From Terebella lapidaria (taxonomy: Eukaryota; Annelida; Polychaeta; Terebellida; Terebellidae): a stretch of DNA of 64,000 bases. Location: positions 22,355,001 to 22,419,000 of the forward strand of contig OX424563.1 of assembly GCA_949152475.1 (NCBI GenBank). Direction: 5' to 3'. The notes below the pieces were generated by a model that ran no database searches, was not told the origin of the DNA, and saw only the letters and a program-made list of their open reading frames with translations. Positions 1 to 11,685 of the stretch are shown piece after piece. Positions within the stretch are counted from its first letter, which is position 1; every line of letters begins with the position of its first letter. A program made the translations under genes and the position numbers.

Positions 1-726
1 CCTTTGGGCTAATTTTTTACAATGTCAACTTTTATGCTCAACCAGAAATGTTATACTTGGAGATTTGCGGATTATTTTACAAAAACAGTATTAGGCCTAT
101 CTTTATATAGACATTCACTCGACTTCGGTTTCAAAACGGAGTTCAAACCATTTTTATTTTGAAAATGAAATTGGTCAGCAACTTAATTAGAAATATTAAC
201 AGCGAATGTATAAATATACATGTTTTTAAATAGGCTTATTTATGCAGGCGATACCATATAGACCAATTTCACATGACCTAATCTGGGAATCTATATTCTT
301 GTAACTTTGGACCCGAAGACCCATATGTGGTGTATTGTACACAAACATGCTATCAGCTAAAAAGAAAAAAGCAAGCAAGTGCACAGGAGTCAGATTTCAA
401 CGACCGGAGCTAGATTGCCAAATTTTAACCTTGTGTGTGGTAGAATTGTGCCAAGTGTTAATTTGACACCATTTAGCATCGCATAAACGTCAACAGGAAA
501 TGGGAATATTCATTAAACCACGCCTCGGTTTTGAACATTATGATGAACCGTCATGATTGCCCAATTGTAATTATTCGCCAGAGGGCGACAAACTCTTTTG
601 ACGCCTGCAGCGCCGCCTTGTGAATGGAATAGGAATCAGGACGAACAACAACAAACGCACAATACTTAGGCAATTCCACAATTTTGCTACAACTATTTCG
701 AATAGTTAGCCAAAACACAATATATA
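1..726. other. Upstream flank of SNRNP27
   Basis: Non-coding. The first ~20 bases match the reversed 'AATTAGCCC' end of the unclassified transposon family seen at 5.6-10.9 kb, so the window probably opens at the edge of another copy. Bases ~570-625 are locally GC-rich (a run around ACGCCTGCAGCGCCGCC) about 110 bp before the SNRNP27 start codon and are the likeliest TATA-less promoter. Nothing else is recognisable. Confidence 0.5.
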
Positions 727-3700
727 ATGGGAAGGGGACGCAGTCCTTCGCCCAGGAGAGGTTGGTGTTGTTCCTTTACCGTAGAAAAGTTAAACGAGGT
801 AGATTCTAACTGGTTTCTGAATAGTGGCTGAGCGATAATAGGGTAGATCTGCGGTGTCTGTCGGGGTTATGGACCTGTATTGATTTCCTTATATGGTCAA
901 AATGAGGCATCAAAGTACTATATTATTTAAAAACTCCCAGTTTCTCCTCCAAATGCACATGTATCACTTTAAAATGTCTCTGTTTTGGTTTGTATAGTGG
1001 TATTATGGGTATTCCTCTATGTACATGTGAATTTTCATGTTGATTGGAGCTGTTACTGTGCGCATGAATACATATAAACAAACCGGCCCTTTCTGGGAGT
1101 TTGCTTTCTGAGGAATTCGCCAGGTGTCAGCAGCTAACAGTCAAATGCTTGTAGCGTTTGATCTATTCCAACAACATGTGCTGATTTTTTAATATTTTGT
1201 AAGTTATATATATTGCTTCAACATACTGAAATTTTATGAAAATTGAAACATTTTGAAAGTGATTTCTCTCATAAAACGTTATAATGGAGTTAAATGGCAA
1301 TCCTATATGTGTTCGTATACCTAAATCGGGCTAGGTCTGCACTGGTCAGGCTCTGATGTTCGGCTTCATGTGGTGGAATGCGGTGAATGATATTGAATGT
1401 TGTCCAACTTCATGGAGAATCATGGTACTTTCACGGAAACAGTGATAGAATTCCATCGAATTTCCCGGAAAACAACAGGTCTTGTGGATAAAAATATTCA
1501 ACAAGACCGGTTGAAAATCCACCAGACCAGGTCACATCATGCAAATTGATGTATGGCACATTGTACCCAGAGGAGGAAAACACATGTCAGGATACATGAC
1601 TAGAATAGTTTCTCAAATTCCATGATAACAAGTCTCTCAGATACTGTTGCTCATCAGATTGAACATAACTGTCAGGTGACATTCTGAATAACACATTTAA
1701 ATCACAATTGATTGGAGTCTGGCGAGTACATGACTACATGTTGTGATAGATTTTCCTCAAATTCCCACAAGACAACAGGTCTTGTGGATCACAAATTCTA
1801 CAAGACCTGTCAGAAATCTACAAGACTCGGTCCTGTGGTCTTGTGCTTAATTAAGTCTATCACTGCATGGAAATTCAAACAATAATTAGGCAATAATTTG
1901 TGAAATGGATGTAGGGCCCTAGTTGTAGATCAGATCACGGACCTGTGATCTGTTTTGTTTTTATTTACTACAGACCGCATGGACCGTGGCATGGATCGTG
2001 GCCTGGATCGTGGCATGGATCGCAGCATGGATCGTGGTATGGATCGCAGCATGGACCGTGGCATGGACCGTGGCATGGATCGTGGCATGGACAGAGGCAT
2101 GGATCGTGGCATGGACAGAGGCATGGATCGTGGCATGGACAGAGGCATGGATCGTGGCATGGACAGAGGCATGGACCGTGGCATGGACAGAGGCATGGAC
2201 CGCGGCTTGGATCGTGATAGAGAGCGTGACAGGAGACGGTCAAGATCTCCCCGCGACAGGGAGCGTAGACGTGAGTTGTTTTCTCATAAGATTTCTCATA
2301 AGATGATATCTACATTTGAAAAACAATTTTATGACACACAATGTGGCAATTCTTTCGATGAAATGTTGCTGTTTATTTCGTGCAAATGAACAACATGCTA
2401 CGGAATCATGTCGCTGCTCAACATGCTTACAGGTCATCGTAGAAGTAGGTCAAGGTCACCACACAGGAGAAGGTCAAGGTCACCGAGGCGAAGGTAAATA
2501 CACATGCGTATGGTAGAATTTTCCATGAATGAAAATCTTGACTGTTGAGTTTATTCAATTAAACGTGTTCATTGTGCAGTCACTATTATTATCATTTTAT
2601 TGTTACTATTATTATTACTATTTGTGTTTTTATTTTCACCACGTCATTGTTGGAATTTTTGCGTTTTTTTCTATATTATTCTTCTCTCACGCCTTTTCTT
2701 GCAGATCTCCCCATGGCAGACGATCCAGGTATCTGTTGGTTTCAGTTTCATTCCAGACTGATTGTATGACACCCCCCACACTGGATACATGCCTGAGGAT
2801 GGAGTCATATATTGATCTGCATTTTGCCATTATTACCCATTCGTTGGAATGTATGGCCCTATTTTGTCAAATCATTTATATATCATCAAATGACATGTGT
2901 ACCTTATATGTACATAAATATATGCTGGAAGAATTTCTACATGGAAATGTTAGAAGTTGCTTCGTAACTTGCATCTGTATCTAGTTACGGTTTCAATATC
3001 GTCATTTAGTTTATTTGATTAGATTCATCCATTTAATGCTCTCACTCTCTCATCACAGAACCCCCACACCAGAGCGCGAGGCACGGGAAATCCCCGGAGT
3101 GTCGATACCCAAGAAGAAGCCTTTCAAAGTCACCAGACCGAAAGTGGATGGTAAATATATCTGAAAAAAATAGACACTATACAAATGAAATGCTACCATA
3201 GTCTCTTCGCAAATACCAATTTGTCATGAATAGTAGATAATATTGAATAATGTAAATCATACAAGGAATTTTGTTAAATTTCAGTCATTTGAATAAATTT
3301 GCACTACATGTACGTGTTGCATATTCACACAAATCCTTCACTTTCATGAGAACTGCAAAGGCAAATTTTAAACTGCAATCGTGAAGTGCCGATCTTTCAA
3401 CCTGTCTATCGAATTAGTTTCTCTGTCTGTATAATAAAAACAGTAAATTCACTCACCACCCAGAGGCCCAGTTGAAGGATATGGACCCGGAGGATGCAGA
3501 CATGATGCGGATGATGGGCTTCAGCGGCTTCGACAGCACTAAGGTATGGATGCTTCGGGGGAAGAAAGTCAATCATACTCATCAATCAAACGATATATTG
3601 TGCCATACAATGTAGGTACAGAAGTCTCACTTCATTTACTTGTGGGCATTTGAATATATATTTATGTTGCTTGACTGTTAGCGAAACCATGTTTCCAACA

Positions 3701-4180
3701 CTCCAGCTAATTCTGTTTTTTTCCCAGTGTATACAAAAAGGTTTTCTGGTTCTGTGTACTTCAGGGCAAACCCGTCGATGGAAATGAATCAGGAGGAGCA
3801 AATATCATACTCAAGAGAAAATTTAGGTAATTAATTGGTGTACATCTATGTCAATATTACCATGTTACAAATTGCTGCGTCAGGTTTCAGAGCTTTTCAC
3901 CGCCTACTATGCAAGTAAACACAACCACCATACATTAATGGGAACTATTCCATATCCAGGGATAGTTCTCAAATTAGGACTCAATCTTTTATTGTAAACA
4001 AAATTGTCGCAAAGTATGTTTCTAGTTTCCGATGTTACAAGACAGTTGTGTGAGATTTTTCGGTGCATTATTGTTCTTCATCAGTGATGATTTTTCAGTG
4101 ATTTTATATTTTCGCACCGATACAGGCAATACATGAATCGGAGAGGAGGCTTCAACAGACCATTAGACTTCATTGCGTAA
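727..4180 (+). CDS. SNRNP27: U4/U6.U5 small nuclear ribonucleoprotein 27 kDa protein
   Basis: Component of the spliceosomal U4/U6.U5 tri-snRNP, acting in the nucleus in pre-mRNA splicing. I read eight coding exons: 727-760, 1974-2270, 2433-2493, 2705-2728, 3059-3150, 3464-3543, 3765-3826 and 4126-4180. All introns are GT-AG and the phases join without conflict (705 nt, 234 residues). The N-terminus (MGRGRSPSPRR) and exons 3-4 are Arg/Ser-rich, as in the family. Residues ~170-234 form the conserved C-terminal domain, with MGFSGFDSTKGKPVDGN (187-203) and the ending RQYMNRRGGFNRPLDFIA, nearly identical to vertebrate SNRNP27 as I remember it. The human protein is about 155 residues; the extra length is mostly exon 2, which encodes ~20 tandem MDRG-type tetrapeptides. 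Exon 1 is only 34 nt, so the start rests on the Met in frame with the RS motif and on splice phase. Identity is nearly certain; small exons 3 and 4 are inferred from splice sites and RS coding. Confidence 0.93.
1443..1832. repeat. Pair of diverged repeats in SNRNP27 intron 1
   Basis: Two related ~90-bp blocks (1443-1533 and 1743-1832) share the order ACAACAGGTCTTGTGGAT, then a CAAGACC motif, then AGACC/AGACTCGGTC. Both contain opposed copies of the CAGGTCTTG/CAAGACC word and could fold. They look like two members of a dispersed repeat, or an old local duplication. Confidence 0.5.
1979..2218 (+). repeat. 12-bp coding tandem repeat (MDRG) in SNRNP27 exon 2
   Basis: About 20 tandem copies of a 12-bp unit such as CATGGATCGTGG/CATGGACAGAGG encode Met-Asp-Arg-Gly with Leu or Ser variants. 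Because the period is a multiple of three and lacks stops in most frames, several other frames and the opposite strand also stay open; those are artefacts. Third positions vary (CGT, CGC, AGA for Arg) while the amino acids hold, which suggests protein-level constraint rather than recent slippage alone. Confidence 0.95.
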
Positions 4181-4447
4181 CATCACATCGGATCATTTCA
4201 CTTCATCTATAAATTTCACTGTAGCCATATTTTTTTTTTTTTGTCGAAGTTTTGCTGAAGATGGCTAAACATTACTGTTGTGTTATTCATGATCTGACCA
4301 TGTATTAGGCAATTTAGGCAATGATTATAACCAGCTATATAAAGTCATATGTTCTAGACGTTCATTGTGAACATTGTAATATCAGTTCCGGCGTATCCAT
4401 GAACATTGTATCAGAAGCTTTTTTGATTAAGTTTTTCCATTGGAACA

Positions 4448-4453
4448 AATAAA
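4448..4453 (+). terminator. Polyadenylation signal of SNRNP27
   Basis: AATAAA lies 268 bp after the SNRNP27 stop codon and is followed by T/G-rich DNA. It is the first canonical signal downstream, implying a 3' UTR of about 290 bases. Confidence 0.6.
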
Positions 4454-5657
4454 ACTGATAATAACCGAGAATGGCAAGTGTTATGTCCAGTGATCATATA
4501 TGTCCAGTGATTTTTTTCGTCTGATGGGTACAAATTATAGAGATTTGTTACCTAGGATACACTTTGAGAGCATAAATATCTCAAGCGCTTCATGTATTCA
4601 ATCTCATCATCATCAGCCTTGTTTGTGCATTCTTGTGTATGTATGCTTGTGTATGATAGGTTTGGATATTTAATAATTCTGTGTGTATATTTGTACAATT
4701 GTGTGTTCAACTTTAGAGATAATTCTTTCTAGTGGTTATTATCGAAGTAATGAAGTATAGAAATGCTTTGATTCTACAAACATAACTGTTCATCATAGCT
4801 TAGTATCAGTTGAACTTGACTGTTGTGTATTGAAATATGGATAACAACTACTGAAACTTAAGGATTCATTACAACAACTACTGAAACTTAAGGATTCATT
4901 ACATGTATCCGTAGAGATACTTTGGTTATATTTGATACATTCTCAAGCATAAATTTTATTGTAAAAGCAGCGAAATAAAGAGAATAAAAATTGTGTATGT
5001 ATGACTGCATTTTCGTTCGAATGTTCTACATGTATATTCATATGTGAAATGTCTGACATGTGAATAATATGAATTATGTGTGATAAAATATTGGAACCCA
5101 CACAATTCTGTGTTCAGTTTCTGAGGTACTGTAGAAACGAATTTCTTGTCATAAGCTAGTTCCATGTATCTAGCATATTTTTAAGAAACATAATGGATGT
5201 CAAATTTGTAATATCTCAATTTTACCTAGCTACATGGAACCACTGCTACTGGCTTGAAAACTCATCATTGGTAATCAATCAGTCAACTATATAAACACTC
5301 CATTTGTTTTATAATTTCATATCATCACTCCCTAAGTTTAATATATTTCTGACAGACAATTGATTCACTAGTATATTGTACTAATACTTACTTACATCGT
5401 GTAACATCTGTCATGGTCCTCTCACAAGTTCTTCTACCTTGTGGTAATAGGTATTGACTCATGGAAACTCTATTGTTGATCCTTTTACAGTAATATAATC
5501 GTTAAGAACCTTGGAATTCAGTTTGGAAAAAACATACACATTGATCATATTCCTTGAATGCAGTGGAACAATTCTCAGAACTGATAACCGATAATTGTTC
5601 AAATTTATTCTATCAAAATGAGGAAATAGTTATCAGGGGACAGGGTGAATGTTGTTT
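4454..5657. other. Intergenic, AT-rich
   Basis: No gene seen. The only structure is an exact 30-bp direct duplication at 4843-4872 and 4873-4902 (AACAACTACTGAAACTTAAG, then GATTCATTAC). Confidence 0.5.
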
Positions 5658-6670
5658 TTAGGTACCGGACCTTTGGTCCGATAACCTATTGGCATGGCAT
5701 TGCGTCCGTCGTCAGTCCGTCCTCCCGTCAACATTTTTATCTTCAAATGTTAACGGTCAAATCTTTCTGTAATTTTGCACAAAAATAGCTAAAAATATTT
5801 CCAGGAAAGGTTTTTTTTCGTTTTTTGAATCTCGCATATTCCTCAAAATGGCGGCCATTAAAAAAAATTGAGCACATATAGGAAACGATATATACTGAAT
5901 GTTGTCATAACTTTGAACTTGAGCTCTGACCTAATTTTCAAGGTCAGAGCACAAAATGGGTAATATCTCGCTTATTATCAACTTTACAGCTTAATAATCA
6001 CTTGTGAACATATAGTAAACGATAAATGCTGAATATTGTCATGACCTTGAATTTGACCTTCGACCTTATTATCAAGGTCAGAGCACAAAATGGGTAATAT
6101 CTTGCTTATTATCGACTTTACAGCTTAGGAATCAATTGTGCTCATATAGGAGATGATATATGCTGAATATTGTCATGACCTTGAATTTGACCTAGGATCT
6201 CATTTTCAAGGTCAAAGCACAAAATGGCTCATATCTCGCCTATTATCGCCCTTACAGCTTAACAATCAGCTGTGCACATGTAGGAAATGATATATGCTGA
6301 ATATTCTCATGACCTTGAATTTGACCTTTGACCTAATTTTGAAGGTTAGAGAACCAAAATAGCGAATATATCGGTTTACAGTTTAGGAAACAATTGTACA
6401 CATATAGGAAATGATATATTCTGAATATTGTCATGACCCTGAGTTTGACCTCCGACCTTTTTTTCAAGGTCAGAGCCAAGTATGGCTAATATCTCACTAA
6501 TTATCGACTTTACAGCTTACGAATCAATTGTGGATATACTAGAAATGATATATGCTGGATATTCTTGTGCCCTTGAATTGACCAATGACCTTCTTTTCAA
6601 GGTCATGGGACAAAATGGGTAATATCTCAAATAGATATTGTCCGGTAACCTTCCTCATCCCTTGGGCTAA
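5658..6670 (-). mobile_element. Unclassified non-coding transposon, copy 1 (reversed)
   Basis: Bounded on the left by TTAGGTACCGGACC followed by GGTCCGATAACC (a 12-bp hairpin) and GCATGGCATTGCGTCCGTCG, and on the right by GGTAACCTTCCTCATCCCTTGGGCTAA. The same two ends, in opposite orientation, bound the copies at 7823-9091, 9302-10857 and 51023-51747. Between them lie an AAAATGGCGGCCATT motif and about six ~115-bp internal repeats, each containing 'TGACCTTGAATTTGACC' and an AAGGTCA. No coding capacity. Transposon class is unresolved. Confidence 0.75.
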
Positions 6671-6674
6671 TTAT

Positions 6675-7692
6675 TTAGTTTTGTTTTCGCAAATGTTTCA
6701 AAATGGCGGCCATTTTCGACGAAAAACAAACAATTTCTGACTTTGACGTCCTTTTGCTCGAAAAATGAGACTGTTTTGAGATTTTTGTTTCAAAAGATTC
6801 CCCTTCAATCAATGAATCAAATTTATCTCAAAACCTTATATACATTTATTATCATATACCTTATTCATATCTTTGTGATGTGTATAAGTTTCATTGCTCT
6901 TGAATCGCCGGTTTGGGTGTAGCAGCCATTTTGATTTTTTTGACGGGTCAGTGAAAATTTTTGTTTTGTTCGAATTTGTGTTACTATCCTTTTGGGCCAT
7001 TTCCAGGGGGAAAAGATTTGCCCCATTGGAACTTTTTTTGAACTTTTTCAGACGAAAAGTTCCGTTCACCTAGAAAGCTTGAAGATAGAGCTTAGATATT
7101 AGCATGTTCAAATGAGGAGTCATATATGATGAGTTGTGTGGTGACCTAAGATTTAACCTTCGATGACCTTGATAGGTCAAAACGGCCATTTTTTGTTGAA
7201 AATTGCCTAATTTTGGACTTTATATTCTTCAAAAAGTATCTCATCTGTTTCGGGATTGTGTCTGTTCAGAAACAGATAATTAGGGTCCTTGCTGTTGCGT
7301 GTAAGGACAGAGAGCCTTAATTGCTCGTGAGGCCTCGAATGTAGGCCTGAAACGCCCATGAAATATTGGTATACGCAAGTTGGCTTCTGCATCCAAAACA
7401 CTTTGCATTATAAGCATATAAAAAGTCATATATGGTCCATCTTCTGGTGACCTTGAACTTGGCCTCAGATGACCTTGAAGGCTAATTCTCAAGGTCACAC
7501 CTGACATTGAATGTGTATTAGCCGCTGCAGACAAAATGGGTGAGTTTATTATTGTAATGTGAAGATATAGAAAATCATATATTGATAACTCTTTTGGCCG
7601 GTGTGCTTGAACTTAACCTAGATGACCTTGACTGGTGAATTTCAAAGTCACACCTGCGATGGTTAAAACTAAAATTGTTCGGTAACCTATCT
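6675..7692 (-). mobile_element. Unclassified transposon, copy 2 (partial, reversed)
   Basis: Starts with the sub-terminal block of the family (AAAATGGCGGCCATTTTC) without the hairpin end, and stops at ATTGTTCGGTAACCTATCT, the inner part of the opposite end. It carries fewer and more diverged TGACCTTGA-type repeats (7130-7180, 7450-7500, 7620-7650). It abuts copy 1 directly, so one probably inserted into or next to the other. Confidence 0.5.
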
Positions 7693-7767
7693 TCTGATAT
7701 TTGTAATGCGTATACCACAAAAATAAAAGTGGTCATGAATGGTTGGTGGAGGAAATGTTTTGTAAAC

Positions 7768-7812
7768 CAGGCCCGTAGCCAGGATTTCTGCAGGGGGGGG
7801 GGGGGGGGGGTT
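7768..7812 (+). mobile_element. End of a hAT-like non-coding element
   Basis: CAGGCCCGTAGCCAGGATTT followed by TCTGCA and an 18-base G run resembles the terminal inverted repeat of non-autonomous hAT elements. The other end is not found within reach. Confidence 0.4.
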
Positions 7813-7822
7813 ACCAGAAGAA

Positions 7823-9091
7823 TTAGGCCAAGGGCCAAAGATAGGTTACCGGACAATGTTTAATATTTTAGATGTTAGCCAGGTCAATGGTTGAATTCAA
7901 GGTCGAGAGAATAATCAGCATATATAATATTAAGCATATATAATGTCCACAGTTGATTGCTAAGCTATATATTCAATAATCAGAGAGATATTAGCAATTT
8001 TGTGCTGTGGCCTTGAAGATGAAGGCAAAGGTCAAATTCAAGGTCATCAAAATATTCAGAGCATATCATTTTTTATATGTCCACGATTAATTCCCAAGCC
8101 ATACAGTCAATAGAGGAGCAAGATATGAGCCATTTTGTCCTGTGACCTTGAAAATGAGGTCAGAGGTCAAATTCAAGGTCCTGAGAATATTCAGCATATA
8201 TCATTTTCCTATATGTCCACAACTGATTCCTAAGCTGTAAAATCAATAACAAGTGAGATATTAGCCACTTTGTCCTGTGACCTTGAAAATGAGGTCAAAG
8301 GTCAAATTCAAGTTCATGACAATATTCTGCATATATCATTTCCTATGTGTTCATAACTGATTCCTGAGCTGTAAGTCGATAACAAGCGAATATTAGCTAT
8401 TTTGTCCCATGACCTTGAAAATGGGGTCGAAGGTCAAATTCAAGGTCATCAGAATATTCAGCATATATCATTTCCTATATGTCCACAATTGATTCGTAAG
8501 CAGTAGAGTCGATAATAAGCGAGATATAAGCCATTTTGTGCTCTGACCTTGAAACTGAGGTCAGAGGTCAAATTCAAGGTCACGAGAATATTCAGCATGT
8601 ATCATTTCCTATATGTCTACAATTGATTCCTAGTCTCTGATCTCAATATTAAGTGAGATGTTAGGCATAATATGTCCCATTATAAAGCATAGGAGAATTT
8701 AACATGGGAAAGTCCTATTTGGGCCGAGTTTGGGCCAAAATGGCCCACTTCGAGCGATTCAAGCGCAACGAAATTTATAGAGGTCATAGGAGTACATATG
8801 AGGAGTGTTATATATCAAAAAGAAAAAAAGTTACTGAACAGATTTTGAGAAAATGGCCACCAAAGTCCAAAATCAGGCATTTTTCTTCGAAAATGGCCGC
8901 CATTTTGAAAAAAATGCGAAAATCAAAAAACTAAAAAATAGCTCCTTCTTGAATTATTTTTAAGTATTTTTGTGCAAAATTTCAGAAAAATTTGCCTGTA
9001 AACGAAAAAGATAAAAATGTGGACGACGACGACGGACGACGGACGCAACGCCATGCCAATAGGTTATCGGACCATAGGTCCGGTAACCTAA
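7823..9091 (+). mobile_element. Unclassified non-coding transposon, copy 3
   Basis: Left end TTAGGCCAAGGGCCAAAGATAG leads into AGGTTACCGGACAAT. Right end is CGCAACGCCATGCCAATAGG, then the hairpin GGTTATCGGACC-ATA-GGTCCGGTAACC and CTAA. Inside are about seven ~115-120-bp repeats containing 'GAGGTCAAAGGTCAAATTCA' and AAGGTCA, followed by an AAAATGGCCGCCATTTT palindrome at ~8890 and a purine-rich stretch. Length 1,269 bp; no coding capacity. Confidence 0.75.
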
Positions 9092-9301
9092 AAATAAGAA
9101 GGCCTAATATTGCGTGTGTAAAAGCGAAGCGAGCATAGCAAGCGCTCGTTATACGCGCTCTGGGGGTTGGGGGGCGGCGTAAGCCCCCTGAGAAAATTTT
9201 TGAATTTGTTTGCTCACAGAACACTTCTGAGGTATACTTCAGAGTTAATTATTAACATGTGTATGTCAAATATTTGGAATCAGATACACATATTTGTAAA
9301 A

Positions 9302-10857
9302 TTAGCCCAAGGGCTAAGAAAGGCTGAGAAAGGTTACCGTAAAATATATATTTCAGATATTAGCCTTTTGTTCCATGACCTCAAAAGTAAGGTTGTTGGT
9401 CAATTCAAGGTCACGAGAATATCCAGCATATATCATTTATCATGTTTATAGTATGTCCACAACTGATTCCTAAGCTGTAAAATCGATAATAAGCGATATA
9501 TTAGCCATTTTGTGCTCTCGACCTTGAAAGTGAGTCAGAGGTCAAATTCAAGGTCACGAGAATATTCAGCATATATCATTTCCTATATGTCCACAATTGA
9601 TCCATAAGGTGTAAAATCGATAATAAATGAGATATTAGCCATTTTGTCCTGTGATCTTGAAATGAGGTCAAAGTTCAAATTCAAGGTCATCAGAATATTC
9701 GGCATATATCATTTCCTATATGTCCACAATTGACTCCTAAGCTGTAAAGTCGATAATAAGCGAGATAATAACCATTTTGTGCTCTGACCCTGAAACTGAG
9801 GTCAGATGTCAAATTCAAGGTCACGAGAATATTCAGCATATATCATTTCCTATATGTCCACAATTGATTTCTAAGCTGTAAAGCTTTGTTCTCTGACCTT
9901 GAAAATGAGGTCAAAGGTCAAATTCAGGTCACCGAAATATTCAGCATATATCATTTTCTATATGTTCACTATTGATTCCTAAGCTGTAAAGTCGACAATA
10001 AGCGAGATATTAGTCATTTTGTCCTTTGACCTTGAAATTTAGGTCAAAGGTAAAATTCAAGGTCAAGAGAATAATCTGTATATATTGTTTCCTATATGTT
10101 CACAATTGATTCCTAAGCTGTAAAAGCGATAATAAGCGAGATATTAGTCATTTTGTCCTTTGACCTTGAAATTTAGGTCAAAGGTAAAATTCAAGGTCAA
10201 GAGAATAATCTGTATATATTGTTTCCTATATGTTCACAATTGATTCCTAAGCTGTAAAAGCGATAATAAGCGAGATATTAGTCATTTTGTCCTTTGACCT
10301 TGAAATTTAGGTCAAAGGTAAAATTCAAGGTCAAGAGAATATTCAGCATATATCTTTTCCTATATGTCCACAATTGATTCCTAATGTCTAATTTTAATAT
10401 TAAGTGAGATATTTGGAAAAATGTGCCCCATTATAAAGCATAGGAGAATTTGACATGAGAAAGTCCCATTTGGGACCAGTCGAGAAAATGAAAATGGCCG
10501 CCACATGCAAGACCGGCGATTCAGGGGCAACCAAACTTATACACATCACAGAGGTATATGAGGGCAATCTTTTGAAACAAAAATCTGAACTGTCTGAACA
10601 GTTTCTGAGAAAATGGCCACCAAAGTCAGAAATCAGCTGTTTTTCTTCGAAAATGGCCGCTATTTTGAAAAAAATGCGAAAATCTAAAAACAAAAAAATA
10701 CCTCCTTTTCAAAATATTTTTAGGCATTTTTGTGCAAAATTTCAGAAAGATTCACCTGTAAACTTTAAAGATAAAAATGTGGACGGACGACGCTGACGCA
10801 GACGACGGACACAACGCCATGCCAACAGGTTATCAGACCATAGGTACGGTAACCTAA
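9302..10857 (+). mobile_element. Unclassified non-coding transposon, copy 4
   Basis: Runs from TTAGCCCAAGGGCTAAGAAAGG to the hairpin end TTATCAGACCATAGGTACGG and CTAA. At 1,556 bp it is the longest copy because of extra internal repeats. It has the same AAAATGGCCGC block (~10650) and GACGGACGACG-type sub-end as copy 3. No coding capacity. Confidence 0.75.
10004..10405 (+). repeat. 134-bp tandem repeats inside copy 4
   Basis: Three consecutive units start at 10004, 10138 and 10272 (period 134 bp) and are almost identical, unlike the more diverged units before them. Each contains CTTTGACCTTGAAATTTAGG and TCAAAGGTAAAATTCAAGGTCA-type sequence. This indicates a recent local amplification. Confidence 0.85.
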
Positions 10858-10974
10858 AAAAACACTTGTCACACAATCACACTTGTAATGCTAAACATGG
10901 TCCATTTATTCTCATCTCTTATTCATACATCATTTTACGATATTACAATATTGACATCAGTTGTCAGGGGGTTA

Positions 10975-11033
10975 CTTTTCAGGGGGGGTACGCGTAACCC
11001 CCGTAACCCCCCCCCCCCCTGCCTACGGGCCTG
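10975..11033 (-). mobile_element. End of a hAT-like non-coding element (reversed)
   Basis: A 14-base C run followed by CTGCCTACGGGCCTG is the reverse complement of the CAGGCCCGTAG(C/G)CAGG end at 7768. It contains a short palindrome around TACGCGTA. Flanks do not match those at 7768, so these are probably two separate insertions. Confidence 0.35.
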
Positions 11034-11685
11034 AAACAATGTTTCCCAACCCACACGAAGCAAACAATAGATAATATATGCACATTTTTGTCTAAACTGT
11101 TTACAAACATTCTTTCTCATAGTTCAGCGACACTAAAAAGTATGTGTTTGTAACATACCTCACCTGAGAGTCAACCTAAATGCAATAAACCCCAATATTA
11201 ACTTTAGCTCCATCATCATGATCATCACAAGTGATTCCTGAGTCCGAATGAAATTGTGTGTATTCGCTTGATTTTCGATTCGCACAATCCTCGAGACCAC
11301 TATGTAAGGTTAGAATACATCCCAGTGATCTGCTTGTTTCAAAATTGCAACAATACTTCGATTACATTTTAATATAAACGTGACTAGGTCCAAGAATTTG
11401 TTCAGATTCCTGAAAGCGCATTTCTCGTTGGAAATTAATGCTGCATTTTGTCATAAATGGCCGTTTTCGACCATTTTAATTTTTTCCTCATTTATGCATA
11501 GCATTTGCCCTTCAAATAGAAAGTTGTGTGGTGAATCCAGTGGTCACTTTGAATTTGATCTTCGATGACCGTGAAAGGTCAAGAGGGTAATTTTTGTGGG
11601 GAAAAACATTTTCACAACACAGTGCTGGTTATCACAATACTGGGACATAGTGCTGGTTATGGTTACATCAAGATATGTGTAAATT
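11034..11685. other. Intergenic with degraded transposon interior
   Basis: Bases ~11380-11610 resemble the interior of the unclassified family near 7100-7200 (AAATGGCCGTTTTCGACC, GATGACCGTGAAAGGTCAAG), without recognisable ends. 'AGTGCTGGTTAT' occurs twice (11620, 11649). No gene seen. Confidence 0.4.

Noticed and set aside
1930-2243. Five overlapping open frames on both strands over the exon 2 repeat
   Set aside because: A stop-free 12-bp period keeps several frames open; only the frame joined by splice sites to SNRNP27 is real.
5658-10857. Helitron assignment for the unclassified family
   Set aside because: The terminal hairpin and CTAA are suggestive, but the hairpin abuts CTAA directly, the next base is A rather than T, and the other end does not begin TC.
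7768-11033. One large hAT element bounded by the two CAGGCCCGTAG ends
   Set aside because: The 8 bp outside each end (TTGTAAAC and AAACAATG) do not match, so they are more likely ends of separate elements.
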